Source: CBFGRU01 sp965651255 | GTDB lineage: Bacteria > Planctomycetota > Phycisphaerae > Phycisphaerales > SM1A02 | DNA length: 32,496 nt | Direction: 5' to 3' | Assembly (NCBI GenBank): GCA_965651255.1 | Contig: CBFGRU010000005.1 | Location: 1-32,496 of the forward strand | In this document: positions 18,242-26,450 of the stretch, piece after piece | How positions within the stretch are numbered: the stretch's first letter is position 1 | How the letters are laid out: every line of letters starts with the position of its first letter | Made by a program: the position numbers and the translations under genes | The notes under the pieces: generated by a model | Seen by the model: the letters and a program-made list of their open reading frames with translations, nothing else | What the model was told of the DNA's origin: nothing | The model's database searches: none

Positions 18242-19830
18242 GAGGAAGTCCCCTCAACGCGATGTGTACCTTCGGACGATCCTTGGGCCGATGCATTACT
18301 CTGCCCATCCTCGCCTGAACCACCTGGCTCTGTGTCAGCAGCCATCGTAGAGGCCGTTGAACGCAGCGTGAGTTTGAAAGGTACGCTCGGCTGTGGAAGT
18401 CGCGAGCCACCCGTGACGTCGGGACCGGAAGGACGTGTGATGTACTCCCTCGTGTTTACCAACGATTCACGGAATGCATCGGCAAGTTCGCGAGTCCGCG
18501 CCTCGCCGGAGAGTGAGATGATAATCTCACGGGGAACGCTCCATCGCTCACCTTCGCGTGCGCGTCGGTTGTACAGCACTCCGCTGAATCGAAGCGTCCC
18601 CGACCACTCATTCAAGACGAGTTGATTCGGATCGTCCAATCGCGCTTCAAGGAACGTCAGGTGATCCAGCCAGTTCACCTTTGCTTTTGACCAGTTCTCC
18701 AAGTGCTGCATGCGCCAGAATTCACGCTCGTATTCATAGAACGTCGGCAGGAGCTTGGTCACTTCGGCGTTGGCGGCTGACAGCTCGCGTTCAAAGGTCC
18801 GAAGTCGTTGTTTTGAAATCACCGCGCTGCCTGCCAGAACGATGACGGCAAGCATGGCTGCCAGACCGAGCAGTCTTCGGCGCTCCGCCGCGCGATCGGG
18901 TGCCTTTCGCGGGTGATTGAAATCAATCGTCTCTGCACCGATCAACGGTTCAAGCAGAAGGCCGGCCAACGGCCAGGTACTGGCGAGTTCCTGATTGTCC
19001 CCTTCGAGGAGCGGGTGCGCGAAGACCGTCTCAGTGCGAACACCGATGACATCTTCAATCTGCTTGGCAGCAACTTGCGCAATCTCACGCTCGCCCATGA
19101 CAAAAGCGTGATCAACTCCTGAAGCATCCTCCACAATGCGATAGCTCATCCAGGAGCGACGTGTCTCCGTGACCACTGCGTCTGTGAATTCAGCGTCGCT
19201 TCCTGCATGGTCAACCGCTGCAGCACGAGAGAAGCGAATGTCGCCATCATCCACCACCGCCAGTTCGACACCATTCTGTGTAATGTCAACCCCAAGCCAT
19301 GCGCCATCATCTTCACGTCGATTCTGCATCGTGCGAAGGAGCGCCGCCGTTCCAAGACAACGAAGCGCAATGCGATGGGGCTTGAGTCCTGCGGCTCTGG
19401 CGACCTGATGCACAAAGTCGACGGCCGGCCGCGGGATTGCCACCGCCATGACTGTGGTCTCTGTGTCACTGGAACCGACGGGTAAGAAGTCAATGACCGC
19501 ATCGCCGGTGTCGAACGGCAAGTCTCGATGCATGGCGAGTTCCACCATGCCGGGCATCTCGGTTGAATCGGTCGTCGGCAGGGTCAGCCGCTTGAGGACC
19601 ACCGCTTCTCGCGCGATGGCAAAAGTCGCTCGGCCCCGTGGAATTCCTGCACCCCTGAGTTGCTCCGCTACCCACGGCCCGACAGCCGCTGGATCCTGCA
19701 TATCAAGGGCATCCGGTGCCGTTGCCGCAAGAACCCGTTTGACCTGAAGTTTTCCGCGCGACGCGACCGCTTCGATCGCGCGAAGGCGTCGTCGAACGAT
19801 ATCAATCGCGATGGTGTCGCCACGGGGCAT
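18238..19830 (-). CDS. gspL: GspL-like protein (PilM-like actin fold fused to PilN-like part)
   Basis: This 530-residue protein starts with a cytoplasmic PilM-like domain (about 1-300) that has two actin-like phosphate-loop strands, AIDIVRRRLRAIEAV near residue 8 and WLGVDITQNGVELAVVDDG near 178. One transmembrane helix follows at about 320-338. After it comes a coiled coil and a periplasmic ferredoxin-like PilN-type domain (about 340-490), then a Ser/Gly-rich tail. This is the architecture of GspL, which ties the GspE ATPase to the inner-membrane platform. It starts 6 bases after the gspK stop and overlaps the next gene by ATGA. Sequence divergence from proteobacterial GspL is large, so the call relies on domain order and operon position. 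Confidence 0.75.
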   Translation of the reverse strand: MPRGDTIAIDIVRRRLRAIEAVASRGKLQVKRVLAATAPDALDMQDPAAVGPWVAEQLRGAGIPRGRATFAIAREAVVLKRLTLPTTDSTEMPGMVELAMHRDLPFDTGDAVIDFLPVGSSDTETTVMAVAIPRPAVDFVHQVARAAGLKPHRIALRCLGTAALLRTMQNRREDDGAWLGVDITQNGVELAVVDDGDIRFSRAAAVDHAGSDAEFTDAVVTETRRSWMSYRIVEDASGVDHAFVMGEREIAQVAAKQIEDVIGVRTETVFAHPLLEGDNQELASTWPLAGLLLEPLIGAETIDFNHPRKAPDRAAERRRLLGLAAMLAVIVLAGSAVISKQRLRTFERELSAANAEVTKLLPTFYEYEREFWRMQHLENWSKAKVNWLDHLTFLEARLDDPNQLVLNEWSGTLRFSGVLYNRRAREGERWSVPREIIISLSGEARTRELADAFRESLVNTREYITRPSGPDVTGGSRLPQPSVPFKLTLRSTASTMAADTEPGGSGEDGQSNASAQGSSEGTHRVEGTSS

Positions 19831-19836
19831 CCGAAC

Positions 19837-21387
19837 TCAGCCGCCTCCCGTCCAGCGCCCGATCCGACTCGGACCGGGTGGAGGACTTATCTCGCTCTCG
19901 GGCACAGACCCCGATGAACTGCTTCTATTCCCATTCGAGGCGGAAGAATCGGATTCTGACGTATCACCGAAATCGAGGTCCGAATCACCAAAGCCCCACT
20001 CACCGTCGGACTCTCCATCCGGTTGCGCGCCCGAACCGCCGCCTTGCATGGAATCGGCCAACGGGCCGGATTCGCTTTGCGATTCGTCAAAGAACGGGAA
20101 CTCGTCTTCCGAAGCCCTCTCCTCCGACCCAAGGGCAACCGCGGCCGCAGTTTCAAGAAGCGTGATGTCGCGAAGGTAGGCAATCCGGGGTGATTCGCCC
20201 GCAAGGTCGATGACAACCTCGAGGACAATCGCATTTCGCAGGGCATCGCCTTCCTGCTCAGGGGTCATCAGCCCCGCCATCAACCGTACGCGGAATTGCC
20301 AGGATCGAGCGCATACCTGCTCCGCCACAGCAATGTACTCATCCGCCGTCATAATGCCTTCAGTGACCAGCCAGACTGGTGTCCACCGGATGTCGGCATC
20401 GAGGGTGACTCGGCGACGCACGATCTCTGCCGCTGTCTCCGGGGTGATTCCCTCGAGAGTCAGCAGTGACTCGTACGGGGCGGAGTTGATATCGATTCTG
20501 CCTTGCCGATATCGACCCGGTGCGATTGTAAAGTAATCAAGCACAATGGCAGCATCTTCAATCGACATGCCACTGGTGAGAAGCTGGTTGAGGAGATCGC
20601 CCTCCGTCTTCAAGTCGGCCGCTGCGGCATTTCGCAGATGAGTCAGACGCTCAAGCCGAGCATTCGGAAAGCGATTCATGATGTCGGCTTCATGCTCGGC
20701 CAGCGACTCTTCGCTCAAGACCACTCGCGGCTCACCGTCACGTCGGATCATGGCTTCGAACGAAAACACCGTGAGCAGATCATCGAGGCCACGCAGTTCT
20801 GCTTCACCTATCGTGCCGTCGCCTCGACTTTCGATCGGCGATTGAACACGCAGATTGTCCAGTGGACCAAAGAACATCTCGGAAGTGATGGAGTCAATTT
20901 CCAGGAGTTCCAAGGGTGATTGCACACGCTTTCCGCGTTGGTCGCGAAAGGTGATGATTTCATCTGCCACCGTACTTGGGATCAGGCCCGAAGCAACAAG
21001 GCGCTCCGAGATGACTGAGTTGATGTCTACACGCCCGTTCTCGTGAACCAGCACGCCACCATCTGGACCGACGGGAAGCAGACGCACAACTCCGATTTCT
21101 CCCGGTGCCTCGAAGACAATCCATTCGTCCTGCAGATCAAACGGTATGCCCTCCAGAATTGCCTCTTTCTGGTCCTCCATTGCATTCAGAAGTATGTAGA
21201 GACCTGATCGTGCAACGGCTCGGCTTTGCGCTTGATCGCGTGCACCGGCTGATGAGGCCGTCTCAGATTGGATGAGAAATGTCAGCCCGGTCGCAATGAA
21301 GAGAGCGCTCCCCGCGACAACCATCACCGCAATGAGAACGAGGGCCCGAGGCGCATTCCTCCCGCACGGGCGACGAGTCGGATTCAT
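19837..21387 (-). CDS. gspK: Type II secretion minor pseudopilin GspK
   Basis: This 516-residue protein belongs to the GspK family, the large minor pseudopilin at the pseudopilus tip. It has an N-terminal hydrophobic helix at about 14-38 after a basic leader, with no Glu at position 5, as is usual for GspK. Two helix-hairpin-helix-like segments begin with GRVDINS (about 118) and GRIDINS (about 297), the second continuing with TLEGITPETAAEIVRRR. The last ~95 residues are a low-complexity acidic, Ser/Gly-rich tail ending in a Pro/Gly segment, which normal GspK lacks. Its start overlaps the gspJ stop by ATGA. Confidence 0.85.
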   Translation of the reverse strand: MNPTRRPCGRNAPRALVLIAVMVVAGSALFIATGLTFLIQSETASSAGARDQAQSRAVARSGLYILLNAMEDQKEAILEGIPFDLQDEWIVFEAPGEIGVVRLLPVGPDGGVLVHENGRVDINSVISERLVASGLIPSTVADEIITFRDQRGKRVQSPLELLEIDSITSEMFFGPLDNLRVQSPIESRGDGTIGEAELRGLDDLLTVFSFEAMIRRDGEPRVVLSEESLAEHEADIMNRFPNARLERLTHLRNAAAADLKTEGDLLNQLLTSGMSIEDAAIVLDYFTIAPGRYRQGRIDINSAPYESLLTLEGITPETAAEIVRRRVTLDADIRWTPVWLVTEGIMTADEYIAVAEQVCARSWQFRVRLMAGLMTPEQEGDALRNAIVLEVVIDLAGESPRIAYLRDITLLETAAAVALGSEERASEDEFPFFDESQSESGPLADSMQGGGSGAQPDGESDGEWGFGDSDLDFGDTSESDSSASNGNRSSSSGSVPESEISPPPGPSRIGRWTGGG

Positions 21388-22133
21388 GGCGAGCCCCCAT
21401 CAGGAATGACGATCACTCGTACTCGATCGGGTGATGGTGGCGGGAGCATTGCAAGCTCCGTGTCGATGACGGCATCTTCATCAAAGGGATCCACCGTATC
21501 GTCAAACGTCAATCGTTCTGACGGTTGGTCGCTTTCGCCATCATCTGCCTCAAGGTCATCGGACACAGGCGATTCACCTGGCCAGGGCCGAAACCAGACT
21601 GCCACTTCGATGGCGACCGGCAGCGCGTTCTGTGTCATTGAATTGAATGTTGTCACCCATCGCTGCCCGTCGTAGTAACGAAACTGAACCCTCGCAATCT
21701 CTCCGCCAAGCGGAATGTACGATCCTCTCCCTGAACTCCCCAAGACCTCCCGTCGCCCTTCCAGACTCCGAGCAGCTTCCTGAAAGCGGAACTCAGTGAC
21801 TTGGAGATCACGAAAGAGCGATTGTGATGATCCATCAACGGAGCGAACGGCCACACCGCGACTCAGGATTCGTAACGAGGTTTCCGTTCCATCAATCCCC
21901 GCCATTGCAGACTCACCCCGGACAAGACTGGTCATCAGTTCACTTTCCAGTGAGGATATCAGTGTCGAAACAGCACGTTCCTGCGCTGCAAACTCTGTCG
22001 CTCGCCGGCGCGTCTCGAGCAGGTTGCGCATAAAGATGAACAGTGTGCCGAGCAGGGCGATCAGCAATGCAATCGCAACCAGCACCTCAATGAGCGAAAA
22101 GCCGCGGGATGGCAAGAATGTGCGGCACTTCAT
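21384..22133 (-). CDS. gspJ: Type II secretion minor pseudopilin GspJ
   Basis: This 249-residue protein has a prepilin leader MKCRTFLPSRG cleaved before FSLIE, giving Glu at +5, and a hydrophobic helix of about 20 residues. The soluble beta-rich domain includes VQFRYYDGQRWVTTFNS, which matches the GspJ pattern of a strand followed by W. An acidic segment of about 50 residues precedes a final beta strand. It lies between gspI and gspK as in canonical clusters and overlaps both by ATGA. Confidence 0.83.
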   Translation of the reverse strand: MKCRTFLPSRGFSLIEVLVAIALLIALLGTLFIFMRNLLETRRRATEFAAQERAVSTLISSLESELMTSLVRGESAMAGIDGTETSLRILSRGVAVRSVDGSSQSLFRDLQVTEFRFQEAARSLEGRREVLGSSGRGSYIPLGGEIARVQFRYYDGQRWVTTFNSMTQNALPVAIEVAVWFRPWPGESPVSDDLEADDGESDQPSERLTFDDTVDPFDEDAVIDTELAMLPPPSPDRVRVIVIPDGGSP

Positions 22134-22585
22134 GGAAGGGAAGCCCCGTCACTCTGATTGTCGATCCGCTCCGGCCGCAACGGAACAAGCTGCCGCAAGA
22201 CCAATGGTTGCTCATTCTCGACATCGTCTGGAGCAGATATTCGAATCTCAACAAGTGTCAGACCGTCATACTCGCTGGGCAAGGTATCAACCTCGAATCG
22301 CCATTGGGTCAGGTCATCATCGCGCGGAAGATCAGACGCAGACTCTGTGAGATCCAGCGATCCGACCGTCGTAATGAAGTCGGCTTGAAGTTGAGTGACC
22401 GACGTCATGCCGGCCTCCAACTCAGCGAGTTTTGAACGCGCGAGATCGACCGCGAGCTGTTGTTGATGAGCACGCCGCAATGACTCGTAACCGTTGCTTA
22501 CGGCGCGCAGGGTAATGGCAGCGGCAGCGATGAAAATCGCGATTGAAACGAGCAGTTCAAACAGAATTGCTCCGTTCCGCCTCAT
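22130..22585 (-). CDS. gspI: Type II secretion minor pseudopilin GspI-like
   Basis: This 151-residue protein has a very short leader MRRNG cleaved before AILFE (Glu at +5) and a hydrophobic helix to about residue 27. A helix containing LARSKLAELEAG follows, which is where GspI/PilV-type proteins have their conserved LA-[RE]-x-x-L segment. The small soluble domain ends in beta strands reading TLVEIRISA and VLRQLVPLRP. Size and place fit GspI. It overlaps gspH and gspJ by ATGA. Confidence 0.8.
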   Translation of the reverse strand: MRRNGAILFELLVSIAIFIAAAAITLRAVSNGYESLRRAHQQQLAVDLARSKLAELEAGMTSVTQLQADFITTVGSLDLTESASDLPRDDDLTQWRFEVDTLPSEYDGLTLVEIRISAPDDVENEQPLVLRQLVPLRPERIDNQSDGASLP

Positions 22586-23397
22586 CGTGAATTGCCTCCG
22601 CCACCCCCATTATTCGAAGGCGGATTCGAACCTGAAGACGCGGGCGAATCCAACGATTCACCATCATCGTCACGGGCAGCCGGCTCTTCATCACTCATCG
22701 AATCACGACTATCAATCCCCGTTACCGGTGTCACGCGAGTGAATGAAATCTGCCCGGTCCATTCGTTCACCTGAAGCCGGAGGATTTCCCTTTCTGCATC
22801 ATGAAGCCAAACGGACCGAGTCAGCAGAACACTGCCATCCGGCAGAAAGACTCCGAGTCGAATCATCTGATCGCCTGAGTCATCATCCAGAATCGGATCG
22901 AGACTTTCATCTCGCTCCCATTCATCCTCATTCGGCCCCCCCAACACTGAGTCGAATGCGTCGAACAGCTCCGATGGCGGGGCATCTGTCAGATAGAGGC
23001 CACGTGGCAATTCGATGAATGCCCATGACCCAAGTGGATCCTGCAACCCATCGGGCGGTGCGAGCAGGGCATCATCGCCTGGGTTATCCGAAGGCCCGGC
23101 AGGACCAGCTGCAGCAACATCACTTGCTGCGCGAAGTGCCAACGCCAGATCATCCGTTGCAAATCGTCTCGCTTCAGTGGTGCGGCGCTGTACGTTGTAC
23201 CGCCACTCTAACGTCTCACCCGTAGACATCGCGTGCGCGCGAATCAACAATGCCTGACCTTGGAGTTGATCCTGCGCCGCATCGAGCGCATTACGCACCA
23301 ATTGCCGCCATGTCGCGGGCAACACAATCATGACGATCGCCCCGATGAGGGCGATCACGATCATGAGTTCAAAGAGTGTGAGCGCGCGCCGAACCAT
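22582..23397 (-). CDS. gspH: Type II secretion minor pseudopilin GspH-like
   Basis: This 271-residue protein has a leader MVRRA cleaved before LTLFE (Glu at +5; Ala instead of Gly at -1), followed by a hydrophobic helix. The soluble part has an acidic loop at about 160-175 and then strands MIRLGVFLPDGSVLLTRSVW and ILRLQVNEWTGQISFTRV. The pair 'FLPDGS' and 'W-T-G-x-[IV]' is typical of GspH C-terminal strands. The final ~40 residues are an acidic then Asn/Gly-rich tail. It is longer than usual GspH (about 150-200). The ATG at 23397 follows the gspG stop by 34 bases. Confidence 0.8.
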   Translation of the reverse strand: MVRRALTLFELMIVIALIGAIVMIVLPATWRQLVRNALDAAQDQLQGQALLIRAHAMSTGETLEWRYNVQRRTTEARRFATDDLALALRAASDVAAAGPAGPSDNPGDDALLAPPDGLQDPLGSWAFIELPRGLYLTDAPPSELFDAFDSVLGGPNEDEWERDESLDPILDDDSGDQMIRLGVFLPDGSVLLTRSVWLHDAEREILRLQVNEWTGQISFTRVTPVTGIDSRDSMSDEEPAARDDDGESLDSPASSGSNPPSNNGGGGGNSR

Positions 23398-23431
23398 GAT
23401 GACGCGCCTCCGCGATCAGAGGGGTGAACGA

Positions 23432-23971
23432 TCAGAATCCGCCACCAGAACCGCCACCAACTCCACTATCACCGCCAACGGTAAAGTCATCCTGATTGAA
23501 CTCGCCATCCGCACCGCGCCGGGAATCGTGATTCGTGATGTCGTCGTCGGTCCCTTCCTCACGGTCCGGCCCAGCAGAAATCAAGTCATATGGCGCACCA
23601 TCCGGAAGGAGCTGACTGGGTTGGTAGTAGATCAGAGCGGTGTCCCATTGATCACCTTCGACCGGTTCCTCAACGTATGGTCCGCGCCAACGGTCAAGGT
23701 CGGCTTCATCCATCAAGACGTTGCGGTTCCAAAGCGCCGCAATGCCTTCTTCCTCATTCGGATAGCGACGAAGGTCCAGCCGAAACCGGTCCAGCGCATC
23801 CTGCAGCATGCTCAACTGCACCCGCTGAATGTCCTCATCCGCCTGATCCTGCACGTTCAGAAACACACCTGCCACGATTCCAACCAACGCCAGAAGGATG
23901 GCGATGACGATGAGCAATTCCATCAAAGTGAAACCGCGGCGATGCGGCCTCTGACGACGAATGCGAAGCAT
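23432..23971 (-). CDS. gspG: Type II secretion major pseudopilin GspG
   Basis: This 179-residue protein has a leader of 13 basic residues cleaved before FTLMELLIVIAILLALVG (Glu at +5). The C-terminal domain matches the major pseudopilin: YPNEEEGIAAL, then RWRGPYVEEP, DQWDTALIYYQP and PYDLISAGPD followed by E-E-G-T-D-D-D-I-T-N, the calcium-site region of GspG. A Gly-rich tail of about 20 residues follows. The start at 23971 was chosen over the in-frame ATG at 23992 because AGGAAGGAG sits 7 bases before it. Confidence 0.93.
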   Translation of the reverse strand: MLRIRRQRPHRRGFTLMELLIVIAILLALVGIVAGVFLNVQDQADEDIQRVQLSMLQDALDRFRLDLRRYPNEEEGIAALWNRNVLMDEADLDRWRGPYVEEPVEGDQWDTALIYYQPSQLLPDGAPYDLISAGPDREEGTDDDITNHDSRRGADGEFNQDDFTVGGDSGVGGGSGGGF

Positions 23972-23978
23972 GATTCGG

Positions 23979-23987
23979 CTCCTTCCT
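23979..23987 (-). promoter_or_regulatory. Strong ribosome binding site of gspG
   Basis: AGGAAGGAG on the minus strand, 7 bases upstream of ATG 23971. It is among the strongest such sites in the operon, fitting the high amounts of major pseudopilin needed. Confidence 0.8.
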
Positions 23988-24004
23988 AACATACACCAAA
24001 ATCA

Positions 24005-24024
24005 CAGCCGCACATGAACGGCTG
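24005..24024 (-). other. Stem-loop between gspF and gspG
   Basis: A 6-bp perfect stem (CAGCCG/CGGCTG) with an 8-base loop is followed on the minus strand by TGATTTTGG. It lies in the 160-base gap between the gspF stop and the gspG start. It could be a weak terminator or an RNA-stabilising structure that sets gspG levels. The stem is short and the T-run poor, so the role is uncertain. Confidence 0.3.
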
Positions 24025-24131
24025 CGTGCTCACTCGGTTCTCATCATCCGTGTCGTGAAACCACTCCCACGATCACCCTGGACGACGATGTACGCTCCGG
24101 ACACAACGACTTGTCTGAGTATTCCCGACAT

Positions 24132-25316
24132 CTACTGAAGTGCCGTACTCATTTTCATCATCGGCAGAGCAAGGGCCACAAAGATAAACATCACGACTCC
24201 CGCCATTGCAAGCAGCATGAGCGGCTCAAATAGACGGATCAGGACTCCCAGCATCCGATCGACTCGACTCTCGATCGTCTCGGCGATCGTCACCAGCACT
24301 TCTGGAAGATTGTTGGCTGACTCGCCCACACCGATCATTTCAATCACATCTTCATCAAACAGCCCGCTATCTGAGAGCGGTTTAGCCAGTGACTCGCCAG
24401 ACCTGACTGCCTCAGTCGCATCATCAATAGCTCTCGCCATCACCGGGTGACCGGATGCATCCCGGGCGATCTGCATCGCCGTCAGCATGGGAATACCGTT
24501 ATCCAGAAGTGTACCGAGGATTCGTGTGAATCTTGCCACTGACAGATTGCGAACAAGAGGGCCGAGTTTCGGTACGCGAAGCTGCCAGATTGCCAATTGC
24601 TCTCGAACTTCAGAATTGGCAAAGAACTGTCTTGCCGCCACGCCTGCCACCACCAGACCCACCAACACCAACCAGCCATGTGCCGTCAGAAGGTCGGACA
24701 CCCCCAGCAGCAATTGAGTTGGCCAACTGATATCCAACTTCGCAAACATCGGTTTGAACTGTGGGACCAGAAACACCAGCGCTCCGGCGATCACACCGAC
24801 CGCGACCAGCAGAAGCATCATCGGGTAGATCAGACTGCCGATGATCTTGGCTCGCATCTCGGCCTGATGCTCAAGAAACGTGCCCAGTCGCGCAAGGACC
24901 TGTTCGAGAAATCCCCCCTGCTCACCGGCACGAATCATGGCGACGTGAATTGAGGGAAAGACCGCCTTTCGCTCGGCCATTGCATCGGCGAGTCGTTCAC
25001 CTTCCGAGATCGCCTCGGCGACTTCGCTCATGACCGCGGACAGCGCTGGGTGCGACTTGCTTCGGCCGAGCAGTCGCAGAGCACGAAGCAGCGGAACACC
25101 GGCCCGCAGGAGATCTGCGAGTTGCTTGTACATCATCGCCAGCCGTCGGGTTGGAACCCGCTTCCTCCGGCGAGTATCCCGTACCTCCGCAACCTTGATC
25201 GGAGCCAATGATCGGGAGGCCAACTCAGCCAAAATCGCGCTTTCATTCGCCCCGGCAAGCTTGCCGGTGACACGCTGCCCGGCTGGATCTCTCGCGATGT
25301 ATGCAAAGGTTGCCAT
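24132..25316 (-). CDS. gspF: Type II secretion inner-membrane platform protein GspF
   Basis: This 394-residue polytopic membrane protein has the full GspF/PilC layout. An N-terminal segment MATFAYIARDPAGQRVTGKL is followed by two repeats of the GspF domain, at about 60-180 (QLADLLRAGVPLLRALRLL; FPSIHVAMIRAGEQGG) and about 260-385 (RFTRILGTLLDNGIPMLTAM; VIEMIGVGESANNLPEVL), and by three hydrophobic helices near 165-190, 210-230 and 365-390. It forms the core of the platform that works with GspE and the pseudopilins. It is the first gene of the operon; gspE, which usually precedes it, is not present upstream. The ribosome binding site is weak. Confidence 0.95.
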   Translation of the reverse strand: MATFAYIARDPAGQRVTGKLAGANESAILAELASRSLAPIKVAEVRDTRRRKRVPTRRLAMMYKQLADLLRAGVPLLRALRLLGRSKSHPALSAVMSEVAEAISEGERLADAMAERKAVFPSIHVAMIRAGEQGGFLEQVLARLGTFLEHQAEMRAKIIGSLIYPMMLLLVAVGVIAGALVFLVPQFKPMFAKLDISWPTQLLLGVSDLLTAHGWLVLVGLVVAGVAARQFFANSEVREQLAIWQLRVPKLGPLVRNLSVARFTRILGTLLDNGIPMLTAMQIARDASGHPVMARAIDDATEAVRSGESLAKPLSDSGLFDEDVIEMIGVGESANNLPEVLVTIAETIESRVDRMLGVLIRLFEPLMLLAMAGVVMFIFVALALPMMKMSTALQ

Positions 25317-25725
25317 GTTTCTGCGTTCGTCCGTCGATGTCTGCGAGATTTCGACCCAAGATGTGGATGAGGAGGATCAGGACCCACGCGAAGCAGATCT
25401 CTTCCCTTCATCACTGTCATACATGTATCGGCGCATCATCATGGGCTGGAACACCGACGAGTCAAACAGTTATCCACAGAGTTCGCACATCTCTCCTTCC
25501 CCATCTTGCCGCGGCGGTGATCTTCTGCGAAAACAATTGGTGGGACACGGATTGTCCTCTCGGGTCGTAAGGAAGCGTTCGGTCACGATGATCGGAACAT
25601 TCCTGATCGGCACGACCCGCACAGTATCGGTTTCGGTGTGTCGATTGTCATTGACCACCTGGCCTCGTTGGCCGTCGCCATGATGGAGCAATCCGCGACG
25701 GTTGCCAAAGTAAGGGAGATACCTC
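25317..25725. other. Divergent intergenic region between gspF and the sigma-like gene
   Basis: These 409 bases separate two divergent genes and should contain the operon promoter, but no convincing -35/-10 pair could be picked by eye. One perfect DnaA-box-like 9-mer, TTATCCACA, lies at 25470-25478. A minus-strand reading frame ending at 25470 in MCELCG was considered but is not called. Confidence 0.5.
25470..25478 (+). promoter_or_regulatory. Isolated DnaA-box-like 9-mer
   Basis: The sequence TTATCCACA matches the consensus DnaA box exactly. No second box, AT-rich unwinding element or dnaA/dnaN gene is near, so it is not evidence for an origin; chance occurrence or transcriptional use are both possible. 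Confidence 0.3.
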
Positions 25726-25947
25726 ATGCAAGGCACGGATGCTACCTTTGCAGCGAGCGTTTTCGGTACCCTCGACCTGCTTGACCGACAGATTCTTGTG
25801 CTGCGATACGCTGAGAAGTTGAGCGTGCAGGAGATTGCCATGATTCTCTCGTGCTCTCACGGAGAGGTCGAGCACCGCCTCAACCAGATTCGCGACCGAA
25901 CCCGGGCAGCGCTGGCCGCCTGGAGCGAAACAAGTCGGGTTGCCTGA
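25726..25947 (+). CDS. Small sigma-70 region 4-like helix-turn-helix protein
   Basis: This 73-residue protein is almost entirely a sigma-70 region 4-type helix-turn-helix. LDLLDRQILVLRYAEKLSVQ is followed by EIAMILSCSHGEVEHRLNQI, with the usual 'L-x-x-x-[ED]-I-A' turn and recognition helix. No region 2 (core-binding, -10 recognition) is present, so it cannot be a complete sigma factor. The ATG at 25726 is supported by AGGGAG at 25713-25718, 7 bases upstream. It is divergent from the T2SS operon, so it could regulate that operon, but this is only positional. Other options are a degenerate sigma remnant or an anti-sigma/co-regulator type protein. Confidence 0.7.
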   Translation: MQGTDATFAASVFGTLDLLDRQILVLRYAEKLSVQEIAMILSCSHGEVEHRLNQIRDRTRAALAAWSETSRVA

Positions 25948-26450
25948 CCCCGAGTTCGCTATCGGACGCGTTGCCCAAATCTTTCCAGCGCCCCGTGCGA
26001 AGTGCGCGCATCTTCATCGCCAGCGGTGAACGTTTGTGTTGCGCGCCTTCTCCCCATTGGCATCCGGGGGCGTCCGGGGGCGTCCGGGCTCAGCATCGCG
26101 CGAACAAGCAGCCATTTCGTCGTACCGCGTCGATGTTTGGATACAGGTCGCCTCGTCCCTGCAGTGAATTGACTGCCCGGCGACATGATTTGGTGAATGG
26201 TGTTCGTTGCGCCAAGCAAATCGGCTATGATTGGCATCCGGCCGAAATCGGCTCGATCGTGTATCGTGCCCTTGAATGGCCGCAATCGATATGGTGCCGC
26301 CAGGATGCGACACTCAGGTCCGGGGGTGGATCTGTGCTCGGGAACGCCGGATGCGTTCAGCACCCGATCCGTGGTTGTCCATGATCGACCATGTCGTCCT
26401 CACGACGGCATCACACCACACAGTCAGCAACGGAGCTTTTGAAGGACATT
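25948..26450. other. Gene-free stretch before the aminotransferase cassette
   Basis: About 500 bases without a credible gene. Reading frames on both strands show no recognisable motif or start signal. It contains a short tandem repeat around 26066-26090 (gggggcgtcc twice, within a C/G-rich run) and, at 26442-26446, the AAGGA ribosome binding site of the next gene. No tRNA or riboswitch was recognised. Confidence 0.5.

Noticed and set aside
25470..25478. Replication origin suggested by a DnaA box
   Set aside because: A single 9-mer without further boxes, AT-rich element or origin genes is not enough.
25470..25841. Minus-strand frame ending in MCELCG between gspF and the sigma-like gene
   Set aside because: It overlaps the sigma-like gene antisense, has no clear ribosome binding site and only two Cys at the end; too weak to call, though the part at 25470-25680 has plausible codon use.
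26066..26090. Short G-rich tandem repeat
   Set aside because: Only about two copies of a 10-base unit; too short to be a meaningful repeat element.
25959..26363. Minus-strand frame of 134 codons in the gene-free stretch
   Set aside because: No motif, no start signal and an Arg/Pro-rich composition expected from chance in this GC content.
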